This document shows, in pieces, positions 44,577 to 54,537 of a stretch of DNA of 64,000 nt (within the stretch, counting starts at the first letter, position 1; the number at the start of each line of letters is the position of its first letter). Where the stretch lies: NCBI GenBank assembly GCA_030374805.1, contig JARGSG010000050.1:248001-312000 (forward strand). The letters run 5' to 3'. The notes beneath the pieces were generated by a model. That model was not told the DNA's origin and made no database searches. It saw nothing but the letters and a program-made list of their open reading frames with translations. A program made the position numbers and the translations under genes. Source of the DNA: Gracilaria gracilis (lineage: Eukaryota; Rhodophyta; Florideophyceae; Gracilariales; Gracilariaceae).

Positions 44577-47500
44577 GGGTGAGATCGACGTCGTCGCTGG
44601 GTGGGACGGGTTCCATGAACCGGACGAAGGCGAACTCCTTGGGAGAAGAAGTTGAAGAAGGAAGGGCGAAACGAAGAAGGTAGATGAGTTTGCAGACCTC
44701 GACGATGGATGTGGAGGGGGGAGGTGGAGCTGGTGACGAGAACGTGGGAGAACTTTGGGGACTTGGATGGACCGAAGGAGGGGGTGGCAAAAATTCGTTG
44801 AATGATGGGGACAGGAGGATTCTGGAGGGTGAGCTCGTTTCGTTCTGTGATGAAGTTGTCGAGTGCTGGGATGTAACCGCCGACGACATAAGCGGAGTTG
44901 ACTATGGTGAGTCGAGCCTAACGGAGGGCGGGGGAGTTGTCAGTGAGTTGTAAAACTTCCAGAGAGATGGTGATGAAGGATGGGAGGGCGTCTCTTTCCG
45001 AATTGTGCAAGAATGGATAGGGTATCGGGGCGGAAGAGGTCTTAAAGAGATTTGTGAGGTAGGTGGTGATTGGAGCGAATGAATTTGTGGGCAGTAATTA
45101 GGTCAGCGAATGAGATGTGTTTGCCATCACGGACGAAACCAGGTTCTCGAGATTGGAGGAGGGAAGCGAGGTCAGGGGAGGAAGAGGTTACGGAAGGGTT
45201 TGTGGAGACGGGATTCCAGTCCTTGATAGCGTTGAAGCGGTGGATGGCACGAATGGCTTTTTGATGTGCGGTGGACCTGCGCTTTGAGGTTTTGGAGTAG
45301 TGGGACTTGAAGAGGGTGTGGGCGTGCTCGAATATGCCGTCATCATTGAAGTGGAGGCCTCTAAATCGGCCAATTTCCTCGACAATGTGTTCGGGGAGGT
45401 GGAACTTGAGGGCTCCGAGGCTGGAAGTGTGGTGCGGGCCGAGGACGAGTACGGCTGTGCGCTTGAAGGAGCGGATTTGGTTGTGGAGGTCGGTGAGGCG
45501 GGCGTCGGTCCATTCGGTGAAGGTGTTGTATCGCATGGAGGCGGGGAGAAGGTCTGAGTACTTGGAGAAGACGAAAGTGATGGGAGCTGAATCGACTTTG
45601 TCACAGCATCGGTCGAAGAAGGCGCCGATGAAGGGGAAGACCATGTCGAGTGAGCGGTAGTCTTTTGCTTCGAGCATACGGCGCAAGCCGTCAGTAGTCA
45701 AGAAGCCGTTGAGAGTTTGACCGTTGTCGGAAGTGGAGAAGTCGATGTGGAGTCCGTTTGCCGGGGAGTGCTTTTCGATGGCGGAGAGGATGGTATTTGA
45801 ATGTTCGAGGATGGAAGTGTGGACGAAGTTGAAGTAACGACGGGACTTGGAGGAACGGGGGGTAGTGAAGAGTGCTTCTGAGCGGAATCTCTCGATGGCG
45901 GCGAGCTTGATGAGCTTAGAGACGCCGAGGTGGAAGTTGTGGAGTGGTTCGAAGGTGAAGATGTTGTGGGGGGAGAGGAGTAGGGTGATGTTGAGAGGAG
46001 GGTATGATTCGAAGAGGGAAGAGTACTTTGCGAGGGAGAGGGAGTGGAGGGCTTCAAGGGCTTTTTCCTTTGTGTTGCGGGAGATTCTGCGCTTACGAGC
46101 AAGGAGAGCGTCTTGTGATTGTTGGAGGAGAGTGGGATGTGATTTGCGTGCAGCGAGGGTCTGGTGCTGAGTTCGGGGGGAAGGGAATCGAATTTGTAGG
46201 GGGAGGTCTGTGTGGGAGACGGTGCATCTATGACAAGGGTGTTGGGGGCGGGTTCCGTGGGAGATGGCGAGGATGTCTTTTGCTTCGGGGATGTCGGCGC
46301 AGTAGCTGGCGATGATTGCGTGAAAGTGACGGAGAACGCCATGGGCGTCACGGAAGGGGAAGCCGTTGAGACCAGAGGAGAGGAGGGGGCCGAGAAGGTT
46401 GGAGAGAGCGAGCTGAATGAGTTCCATTTTGTTGTGGCCGGGGATATGAGAGGACGTTTGAGGGATGCAGTCGTGGTCTTGGGAGGGGTCGGTTGGGAGA
46501 AAGGAGGTTGGCAAGTATTCGAGAAGGGTGAGGTGTTCGGTGATGCACTTGCGACGGAAGGGATCGGAGAAGTTGAGAAGGGTGATGTGAAGGGGGTAAG
46601 AGGTGATGGAAGAGGATTTGAGGGAGTTGGAGGACTTGTCGGAGTAGATTTGGACCAAACCGATAAAGGAGTCGATACCGGTGGAGTCGGGGGTGTGCCA
46701 GACGCAGGAGTCGTTGGAGGAGTGCATGATTGCGGCTTTGAGGGCGGGGACTGCTTTTTTTCCGAGGGTGGAAAACGTTTCGGAGTAGATTTGGACCAAG
46801 CCGATAAAAGAGTCGATATCGGTGGAGTCGGGTGTGCCAGATGCAGGAGTCGTTGTAGAAGTGCATGATTGCGGCTTTGAGGGCGGGAACTGCTTCTTTT
46901 CCGAGGGTGGAGGCCATGGGGTGGGCGAAAGCGGGAGAGCCGGAAGGGGTTGTGTGGTAGACGGGGTGGAAGAAGGTGTTGTGGAAGTGTGCGAGGGAGA
47001 GTTGTTGTTTGAGGACCTGGATGGGGTTCTTTCGGAAGATGGTGGTGGAGAACAGCTGCTGTGGTGCGGAGAGGGTGGTGGGAGCGAAGCAGATGTTTCT
47101 GACACGGTGCTGGAAGAGGTTTTTCTGCAGTTCGAGGCACTGGGTGGCGGAGGAGACGGCGTTGTGGAAGGCGGATTTGGAGAAGGCGGGGTCGTGGAGG
47201 AGGGAGATTAGTTTGTCAGCCTTTTGGAGGCCGAGGGAGGAGGCGATGGAAGAGATGTAGAGGACCACGCGTTCGAGTGGGGGTTGTTGAGGAGGGGGAG
47301 GATGGGGAGGAGGGGAGGGGGAGATAGATCAGACGGGGGTGGTGGCGATGTGGTAGGCGTCATGGGTGTGGAGGGAGAGGGAGAGTTGCTGGTGGTGATA
47401 GGAGTCGTCGTCTGCGATAGAGACGTTGTCGGAAGGGCGGTTTGTGGAAGGGGGAGATGTATGGAGGTGGGGGTTAGACTTGTGACGCTTGATGCGTGGG

Positions 47501-47640
47501 GGGAAGTGGGGGAGGCCTCCGCCTGGGGAGAGGAAAGGCTTGTTTGGGTTGAGGCGATTGAGGCATCTCCTCTGGTGCCTTGGGTTGGTGAGGATGGTGC
47601 AGGCGAAGAAGGAGCAGCCTTCAAAGCAGCAGTTGGGCAT
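44431..47640 (-). pseudogene. Plavaka-like (CMC superfamily) transposase, disrupted
   Basis: Likely start ATG 47,640, opening with a zinc-finger-like motif (CCFEGCSFFACTILTNPRHQRRCL). Next comes a helical region (QHRVRNICFAPTTLSAPQQL; TPSGSPAFAHPMAS), then the catalytic region: IDSFIGLVQIYSD, SHIPGHNKMELIQLA, HPCHRCTV, and FTFEPLHNFHLGVSKLIK, a strong Plavaka/CACTA-like signature. The tail continues to IVEVCKLIYLLRFA...FVRFMEPVP near 44,640 and ends about 44,431. Frames change near 47,300, 46,850 and 45,050-44,900. A 141-bp tandem duplication (46,641-46,922) doubles the VPALKAAIMH...GLVQIYS block. Non-functional now. It is nearest the right end, as expected for the gene that mobilises the element. 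Confidence 0.75.
46641..46922. repeat. 141-bp tandem duplication inside the transposase gene
   Basis: Two adjacent copies starting GGAGTAGATTTGGACCAA at 46,641 and 46,782 differ at about a dozen positions. A 2-base G-run difference throws the second copy out of frame. Confidence 0.85.
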
Positions 47641-47959
47641 GGCGGGGAAGGTTGGGGGGGTGTTGGGGAGGATTGGGGGTACGTAGCGGGGAGCGTAATA
47701 TGGCGCACGGACGGTGGGACAGAGTGATGGGGGATGATTGCACGGGATTCGAAAGCGTTCCATATATTTAGTATACGAATGCCTGATGTGAAAGGTGTTT
47801 ACTAGTGAACCGATCTCCACAACCTGAAAAGGTATTCGATCTCTTTGTATACTCCTATTCCTATTCGATTAACACCTATTTAAGTTTCTATCTAAGTTTC
47901 TATCTCGCTATTCGCCCCCGTATACATGAACGTAGGTGACAATAACACACTTACAGTGT

Positions 47960-48191
47960 GCTGCGAAACTACCATAAACGAAAGAAGTATGCTAGTTTCC
48001 CTTCCATCCAAACTAGCAAGGATGGAAACAATCAATTTGCAATAATTCTTTCGAAAAAAACTAGCACAAGTGGAAAGGTGGAAATATTTTCGGAAATTAA
48101 CACTTCCAAATTTGGAAAAACTCACCGGTTTTTCGTTCGTTTTAATTCGGTCATTTTTGACCGCCAAACTAGCATTCCGATAACACCGACG
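47960..48191 (-). repeat. Right terminus and subterminal motif zone of the 18.6-kb element
   Basis: Inverted terminal CGTCGGTGTTATCGG ending at 48,191. ACTAGC/GCTAGT words lie near 47,991, 48,012, 48,060 and 48,168. AA follows, as AA precedes the left end. Confidence 0.75.
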
Positions 48192-49804
48192 AAGGCAGTA
48201 AGCGGGCAGGTTTTGCGGTTGGCGAGCGATCAGTCTTTGCAAAAAAACCAAGTGCGACCTAGCTAGCGGCCATGCGGTGGCCGCAATGACTAACCGGGTT
48301 GTGCTCTAATTGGCAAGCCGAGGTGAGAAGCGTGGCGTTGCGGATCTCGATTCTTGGCACGCAGTCCAGTGCGAATGACAGGTACTATCACACCCCCTTG
48401 AACAGTATGTGAGTGAGCATTGCGCCAAGGCTGGGCGTGAGCAGCGAAGCGAAACTCGATTTCCAAGGGGAAGGAATGATTTGGAGCCCTGGCACCTTGC
48501 GGTACGGCACAGTGAGGCGCATGGAAAGAGAAGGCGTCGAAGCAGGCGCGTCGTTGTCCGCCGCATGCAGCAGGAGCTTGAGTAGCGACAACAAGCGAGA
48601 CTGCTGCGGAGATCACACCCTGAGGCGCTTCATCACAGAGCAGTACCACTCAAGGAAATATATGGCAAGCTACGGATAGAGACGACGTCGAAGCTGGCAC
48701 GTCTTCGTCTGACACGCAAAGAATAGGCGCGGAATTGACAAAAACGGCCTGTGCTGTGAATATTGACGTGAACTGCACAAAGACGCCACAAAAGGCGGTG
48801 GCGATGGTTGGGGGGTCTCCATGGACAAAAAGGGCGTCGTCTAGTCGCAGCTGCTATGAAGTGGAGCACAGTGCGGTGTTGGTGGTGGTGGTGATTCAGG
48901 CGATGATCTAATCGTTGATGTCGTTCGTGGCGTACAGCCACAAGTCCCTGCGCGGCGACAAAAGCGAACTGTACATCAAAAAAGCGGCGGGCATGAGCGA
49001 AAAGCTGGCCAGCAGCAACGTCAAAGGCACCCAATACCCGCTGAAAGTGCGGCGCAACGGCGGGCAAGTGACGGACGTAAGCCGAGGCTTGGTTAGTCAC
49101 GCGCTGTTTGCTTCCGGCCAGCGCGAAATGCAGTAGGCCGTAGAGGACTACTCATGGCTGGCAGTGACCACGGACGCGCACTCTTTATATAGTCAGAAGT
49201 CCTGACAGGCTCTCGTGGTGCGCATCGCCATTAGCGTGCGTCTGCTCGAGTCAGGCGCTGCACCAGAATTACAATACCTGCGTGCCATAGCGCCGGTCGC
49301 GTGAACCGGAATGGCTCTCAGCCACAAGACGCCACCTGGCGCAGCGGTAATGGCGCTGGAGAACGGCGGGCTGCAAATTTTGCAGTATAGAGCACATTTT
49401 GCACTGTAAAATTTGCTGCAGAATGTGCCCATCTCAACAAGAACGACCAGTATAGTAGGATTCCAATCAACGCGCTATAGCTCGCGGCGCCGGAGTGAAT
49501 CTGGGAGCACGCTTCTGCGGCTGTGCAAACGCCGGAGTCTTTGCGCGGCTGTGCGAGCGCCGCCGTCTTTGCGCGGCTGTGCGCACGCCGCCGCCTCTGC
49601 GCGGCTGTGCGTGGCCTATGTGAGACTCTTCGAACGCCGCCGCTTGGCATGTGAAGCTTTAGATGATACCTTGGACCTACTCTGTTGGATCTCTCATGTG
49701 TTCCGTCATACTCGCTGCCTCTCCAAGCGCTTCACGCTTCAAACATAGTGCCACAAACTCATTTACACATTCCATGTCCAGAACCGCATATAATGTCGCC
49801 CCCT
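48192..49804. other. No gene recognised; contains a 28-bp tandem repeat
   Basis: Short frames without domains, for example 48,915-49,136 (SHKSLRGDKSELYIKKAAG...). At 49,518-49,611 about 3.4 copies of a 28-bp GC-rich unit (CGGCTGTGC...GCCGCCGTCTTTGCG) occur in tandem. The first bases after 48,191 stay open in the frame of the Copia remnant at 29,558, so they may be its continuation. Confidence 0.45.
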
Positions 49805-52800
49805 CCCCATGGACCCGGAAACATTTGAGTACGAGCAGAGGAGTGAATGTTCGATCCTTTTTAAATTCGACATCCCATATTTCGCAATGGTCTTACCGGC
49901 CTCATTAGAGGAAAGCAAAAGCATCAAGAACCGTTATGCGGTTTTCGATGACGAAGGTTCTCTGGTTGAATTGAAGGACTTTGGTATGAAGAGAAGGGGA
50001 GAGTTGAAGTTGATTATGAAGTTTCAGGGAGAAATATTCTAGCGCTTTTTGGAGGAGAACTCGATTTCAGGGTGGTGTAAGTTAGTTGGCGTGTCTTGCA
50101 ACAAATAGCTGGAGATAATGACATCAAAGGGAGAGGGACTGTCTGAATCACAGCTTTTAGAGTAGTTGGTGGAACCTAACAACATTAGTCAGCCATTGCA
50201 GAAGTATCTTCAAGCAGGACAAAAGAATTGCGCGATCACTTGCGCAGGAAGAATGCAGGAGTTCCTGGGGGCTGGTATAGTCCAAGACAAGGGCCTGGCT
50301 ACCATGTACTTCATTTCACGAAAGCCAGAAGACACACAAGCAACATCATGGGCGATTACTGTACAAATCTTCGAATTTCAGAAGAAAGTTGTGCGCAAAT
50401 GACTCTTGTAGAAGTTGTTACAATTTGCGGACAAAGAGGTTCTTGAAATACGTGAGTAACTTGACTGGGACTACTACAAGGTACGTTTCTCAACCGCCGT
50501 GCACAAGATTGTCAGCATTCCAGCCGCTCTTCCAGCTTCTGAAAACCAAGTTCCAAGAATTGAGTATCCTCCTTGGCTCGTGCAGAAGTGCAAGGAGCTT
50601 GAAGATGTAAGGAAGGAGCAGAAGCTCTCTTCGTTCTTCTCTGCTCTTCCGAAAGAGCAGCGGGCTATAATTTCAGGTCAGTCGCTCTGGGACACTGTGG
50701 ATAATACCAATAAACTTGGAATCGATGATATTGAGGATCTACCCATCGGTTCCTGGACCACTCCCCGCGTTTCCAAACGACGAGCAAAGGCTGTAGTAAC
50801 AAGGAGGCTGCGTAATGAGAAAGAGAACTGTCAAGAAAACACGCAGCACTGGAGTTCATCGCGATGAATCGCTTCTTCATAGCAAAGTCAAAGATCCCGG
50901 TCTGCAAGCGACACAGGGCCGCAACGCAATGGCCAAATGTCAAGTTGAACCGAGAGATCTTTCGTTGGGGAATCTGTCGTTCCGAATTTTGGGTTGAGGT
51001 GGACTCGGAAAAGATGTAAAAACTAGTAGTGTGACAACGATGGACTATGCTCCAGCGAATTTCATCATAGATCTTGGGAGAAGTACAATGCAGTAGGACT
51101 TCTTCAAAAAGAAAATTGTTCCACTTTTTGGACCTGGAATATACTATACTGGTAAACTGTTCCAGTATCGCCTGGGGTGAAATCTTCTGGAGAATTTCTA
51201 CTGTGGGTTCTCCAGGTCAAGAAGGAATCAAACCGGTTTGAAACTGGTCAACTCTTCAGTATTCTACTACATGTGAAGAGGGTTCTTTATCTGAACTCAA
51301 AAACCAAGGATGCATCGGACATACCAGGAGCTCCTTTTAGAATATTCCGTTGAGTTACCTTACCAGAATTCCGCGCAGTTCACCATATTTTCCGTGTCCG
51401 GGTCTCCGAGGAGCGCATCCAGCAAACCGACAAAGATTTTACTTCTCTTCTAACAAACTCTGGAACTGTTGACAGTGTGTGCGGTACGCAAAGGCCACTG
51501 AACTATGAAACCATCGTAAATCTCGGTACTCTATGCGTTCCACTCAAAGCTGCTGTTAACAGCATGAGCACCAAGAAGCTTGGAGGAAAGGATGAGGTTT
51601 GGATGAAATTGTCCTGAAAAGCCCCGAAGCGGTCCCATATCTTCAAGAGAAACGAATCACCTCTGCTGGAACTGTGATTCATGAAGCATTTATTTATGGT
51701 TCGCGTGCTATAGATGGAACATCATGTGCTCTGTACGCATTTATTGCTCCTGATGCGAAGCTTGCGCAGATTGTTGTCGTCACCCCGGCAGAATCCGTGG
51801 CTCTCAATGTGAATAGGATATGAAAAGACATTCTAAAGGCGCGAAAAGAACAAGAGAAGCGCAGTGAGGGAGAATCGTAGAAGTGATCCTGGCTGTCGAT
51901 GGACTCTAAATTCACAGCGACTGCAGTGGGGACTCGGAGGGAGGCATGGGCAGAGCTGCATAGATTACTGGCAAACTTGCGAGACAGTTCACGACTATCT
52001 GACAGACTGCGTTCTACAGGCTTGAAGACCATTCTACTTGCGCAATGGGCTGCAATGGACACGGCGATTGCCACAAGCGCCATGTGCGGTTCAAAGGAGA
52101 GGAAATTGGATATTCGTAGAAATCTTTCGGCGCTTCAAAAATGTATCCCATCTACTCGGAGCTACCCTGTAATTCGGGTTCAAAACAGTGCAGAAGATGG
52201 CAACTACTTGCCAGTTAAATGGGGGCATAGGGCTGCAACCACGGCCTTGTCAAAGTATTTGGAATTCACAGACTGGCTCCCCAAGAAGCTGCTCCTTTCA
52301 CGATTGACTGGCATCCCTATCGGAAACATGTCATTGACGGGTTTGCACGCCCAGGCTCTTGACGTGCTTGTTGGGCGAGAGCTTATCAATCGGGCTCATA
52401 TTCTCTGAGCATCTACCTCTTCCTAACCTGATCTTGGTGGTCTTGGACAAGTTGATTAAAATTGGCAAAACGAGATGGTATCAGTCCCGAAGGTAACAAA
52501 CGCAGAATCCTTCCGCCCGATTTGCGTTGAAACAGAACTGTCCAATCTGTCTATCGTCACTATTTTGTCTTCTTCATATTTGAATCAATTCGAAGGCACT
52601 GATCTTGCGTTTGATGCTGCTGCGGATTCAAGTGCGAAGGCGATGAAAACTGCTGTGTCGTCATCTTCCGGACCCAGTAGGGCTTCAGGTGAGGATGATG
52701 GAACGTTTGTAAGCAAGCGAGTGGCACCGCTGGATAAAATGGCGTCCTCAACCCAGCTTTCAACGTATTAAAGGATCTTGTGCGAAACTGGGACAAGATA

Positions 52801-53130
52801 GCTTCTCAGGAATCAAATAGGGTCATTGCGACAATAGCTCGTAGCTTGCTGGATCATCTGAATCGTTGGACGCGGTCGGAGTCTTCGCATTTGTTTGATC
52901 CAGCCTCGTCGAGGTTTTTGGGCTGGCTCGTGAAGAAGGTATTCCGACAACTAATAGGTGAGTTGAGCGATCTTGGAGCATTTGTCATGTATGCTTCACC
53001 CTCTCGCCTCATTGTCAATTCCTGTTGGAAACTGTTTCTTGGATGTATGACTCCGTCGTGGTTTCCAAAGAATTAGCGTAGATCAGGTATTGCAGAGCAT
53101 TGTACACTAATAACGATGTCTTCCAACATT
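49805..53130 (+). pseudogene. POLE: DNA polymerase epsilon catalytic subunit, decayed partial copy
   Basis: The recognisable start lies inside the polymerase domain: DPETFEYEQRSECSILF, DIPYFAMVLPAS, NRYAVFDDEGSLVELKDF, KRRGELKLIMKFQ (49,809-50,042). Next come AITCAGRMQEFLGAGIVQDKGLA and ISRKPED (50,230-50,330), then HKIVSIPAALPASENQVPRIEYPPWL (50,499 on). The C-terminal half continues in order: SRAIDGTSCALYAFIAP (51,700), DGNYLPVKWGHRAATTALS...IPIGNMS (52,200-52,340) and FDPASSRFLGWLVKKVFRQLIGEL...YASPSRLIV (52,890-53,015). This order matches POLE residues from roughly the middle to near the end. The exonuclease N-terminus and terminal zinc fingers are missing. Many frameshifts and stops make it a pseudogene; the working copy must be elsewhere. 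Confidence 0.85.
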
Positions 53131-53990
53131 TTTGAAGGAGAACGAAGTCAATTGAGCACAAAGCGTAACTACTATTTCTGGCAAAACGCTTTTTGTTGAA
53201 GGAATGACATAACATTGTTCTCTCACATGGAAGGCAAGCAGCCCCTACGCTACATTTTGCGGTCCCACAACTGAGCCCTTTTGTATCATTCTTTGGTCAC
53301 TTGGTCGCCGTCGCTCACATTCCTGTTCATTATATAGATAAGCATATAACCGCTTGCCATTCTTTTTGGTCTTTGCTCTCCAATTTCGTACCGCGCTTCT
53401 CCTTCGTCACATTCCCTACCTAGCGTAACATAAGCATGTAGTATGAGAAATCATCCTCTCACTAAGCTCATAGAACGCGATGTGCTCGACCCCCCTCATC
53501 TCTCTCAAATTACCCTTCGGACTTTACTAGTACGGCATCCAATCCCATCCACTCACCACGCCCTTTCTCTGAGCACCACCTTCTCGGCCATCGCCTGGAT
53601 TGGAGGCCATGACCCTCCGCGTACATATTCATGTCGCGCTCGATGCTTCCAAATCCCAAGCCTCTCTTGTCATCGCGCTGTACGTATCTACTCGGAAGCG
53701 ATTCATACAGAGCCGGATGGTACTGCTGCCTAGATAGATGCACTGTTTTATCTGTCGCACCTTCAGAGTACATATGGTATGATCAGCTTCAATCAATCGT
53801 TTCTTCCAAGTGTTGAGATGTCAAAATCTCGTCATCTTCGCATTCCACTGGAATTTGGCATCGCAGTTTTTTGGGGCAGTGTTGTTTTCCCACCAAAACC
53901 CATTTCTACACAACTGCTCATCCATTTCGTTCACCTTCATAGAAAAACTTTGACGCCATCTAAGGAAGGAGAGGTCCGGAAATGAACAAA
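53131..53990. other. No gene recognised
   Basis: Short frames, the longest 53,443-53,733 on the plus strand, without domain signatures. Base composition changes little from the POLE remnant. Confidence 0.4.
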
Positions 53991-53991
53991 C

Positions 53992-54537
53992 TATGAATCC
54001 ATCATCTGCATCGTCATCAGAAACACCTGCAAACCTTCCAAGACCTCCACCCTTTCGCAAGAATGCTCGGATGATACCCAAACGGCCGCTGAGACCGATT
54101 ATCCTCCTGTTTCTTTTGACCGCGCTGTAGCACAGTCAAAGGCTCGGCGGCTGCGTATCGCTACTACTAAATATGCAGTTTCCCGATGGACGCCATTTTA
54201 CTTCCGATTCGTTACTTCTGCAGAATATGCGCAACCTTCCCATGACCCCATCCACCTCAAAACTTTGCCAGTGAGCACCTCTGCGATCACGAATGCTGCC
54301 GATACGCAACAATCTCACAGTGAAAGTGGGTCTGGTGCGCACAAAATGGCTACTTATCCACCGTCGGAAGAGAAAACAAGCAAGCAGTCGGATTCACAGC
54401 AACCGGATTCAATCGAACAGACGCAATCGCCCTTCCCAGACGGCAGAAGTGGTGCTAGACCCCTATCAAACCTCAGCTGTAGAAGCCGAACAGATAGCGG
54501 GCACGTTGAAAAGAAGTGGGGTTATCGACGACTATAG
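53992..54537 (+). CDS. Unrecognised ORF fragment next to the second element copy
   Basis: A plus-strand frame stays open from about 53,992 to 54,537 and encodes a Ser/Thr/Gln-rich protein with a more structured core (FDRAVAQSKARRLRIATTKYAVSRWTPFYFRFVTSAEYAQ). A second overlapping frame (54,293-54,775) runs straight through the junction at ~54,485 into the oxygenase-gene homology. No family recognised. It might be the 5' part of a variant of that gene or the target sequence. Confidence 0.3.
   Translation, partial: YESIICIVIRNTCKPSKTSTLSQECSDDTQTAAETDYPPVSFDRAVAQSKARRLRIATTKYAVSRWTPFYFRFVTSAEYAQPSHDPIHLKTLPVSTSAITNAADTQQSHSESGSGAHKMATYPPSEEKTSKQSDSQQPDSIEQTQSPFPDGRSGARPLSNLSCRSRTDSGHVEKKWGYRRL

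Larger units (their letters stand above)
29559..48191. mobile_element. Large (18.6 kb) Plavaka-like transposon carrying DNA/chromatin-modification genes
   Basis: The left end reads CGTCGGTGTTCTTGGAAGGC and the right end, inverted, CGTCGGTGTTATCGGAATGC. About 22 of the first 27 bases match. The left terminus of the partial second copy (inverted, at 59,773) is CGTCAGTGTTCTTGG. Both subterminal zones contain repeated ACTAGC/GCTAGT words (29,590-29,735 and 47,991-48,173). AA flanks both sides, consistent with a 2-bp duplication. Genes: coiled-coil (29,825-30,781 -), ketopantoate-reductase-like (31,298-32,071 +), ParB/2OG-oxygenase (32,351-36,145 -), methyltransferase-SET (38,525-41,615 +), coiled-coil (42,104-44,576 +), transposase (44,431-47,640 -). 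An alternative is two nested elements of the same family, but matching ends argue for one. Confidence 0.75.

Noticed and set aside
46212-46868. 218-codon Gly/Val-rich plus-strand ORF
   Set aside because: Antisense of the transposase including its 141-bp duplication; composition follows from the opposite strand.
45698-47140. 480-codon Ser/Thr/Pro-rich minus-strand ORF
   Set aside because: It is a different frame of the Plavaka-like transposase; the catalytic motifs lie in the neighbouring frames, and this frame has only low-complexity composition.
29559-48191. Maverick/Polinton or giant-virus-derived element
   Set aside because: No protein-primed DNA polymerase, capsid or packaging ATPase is seen, and the transposase is Plavaka-like; the only DNA polymerase is host-type POLE outside the termini.
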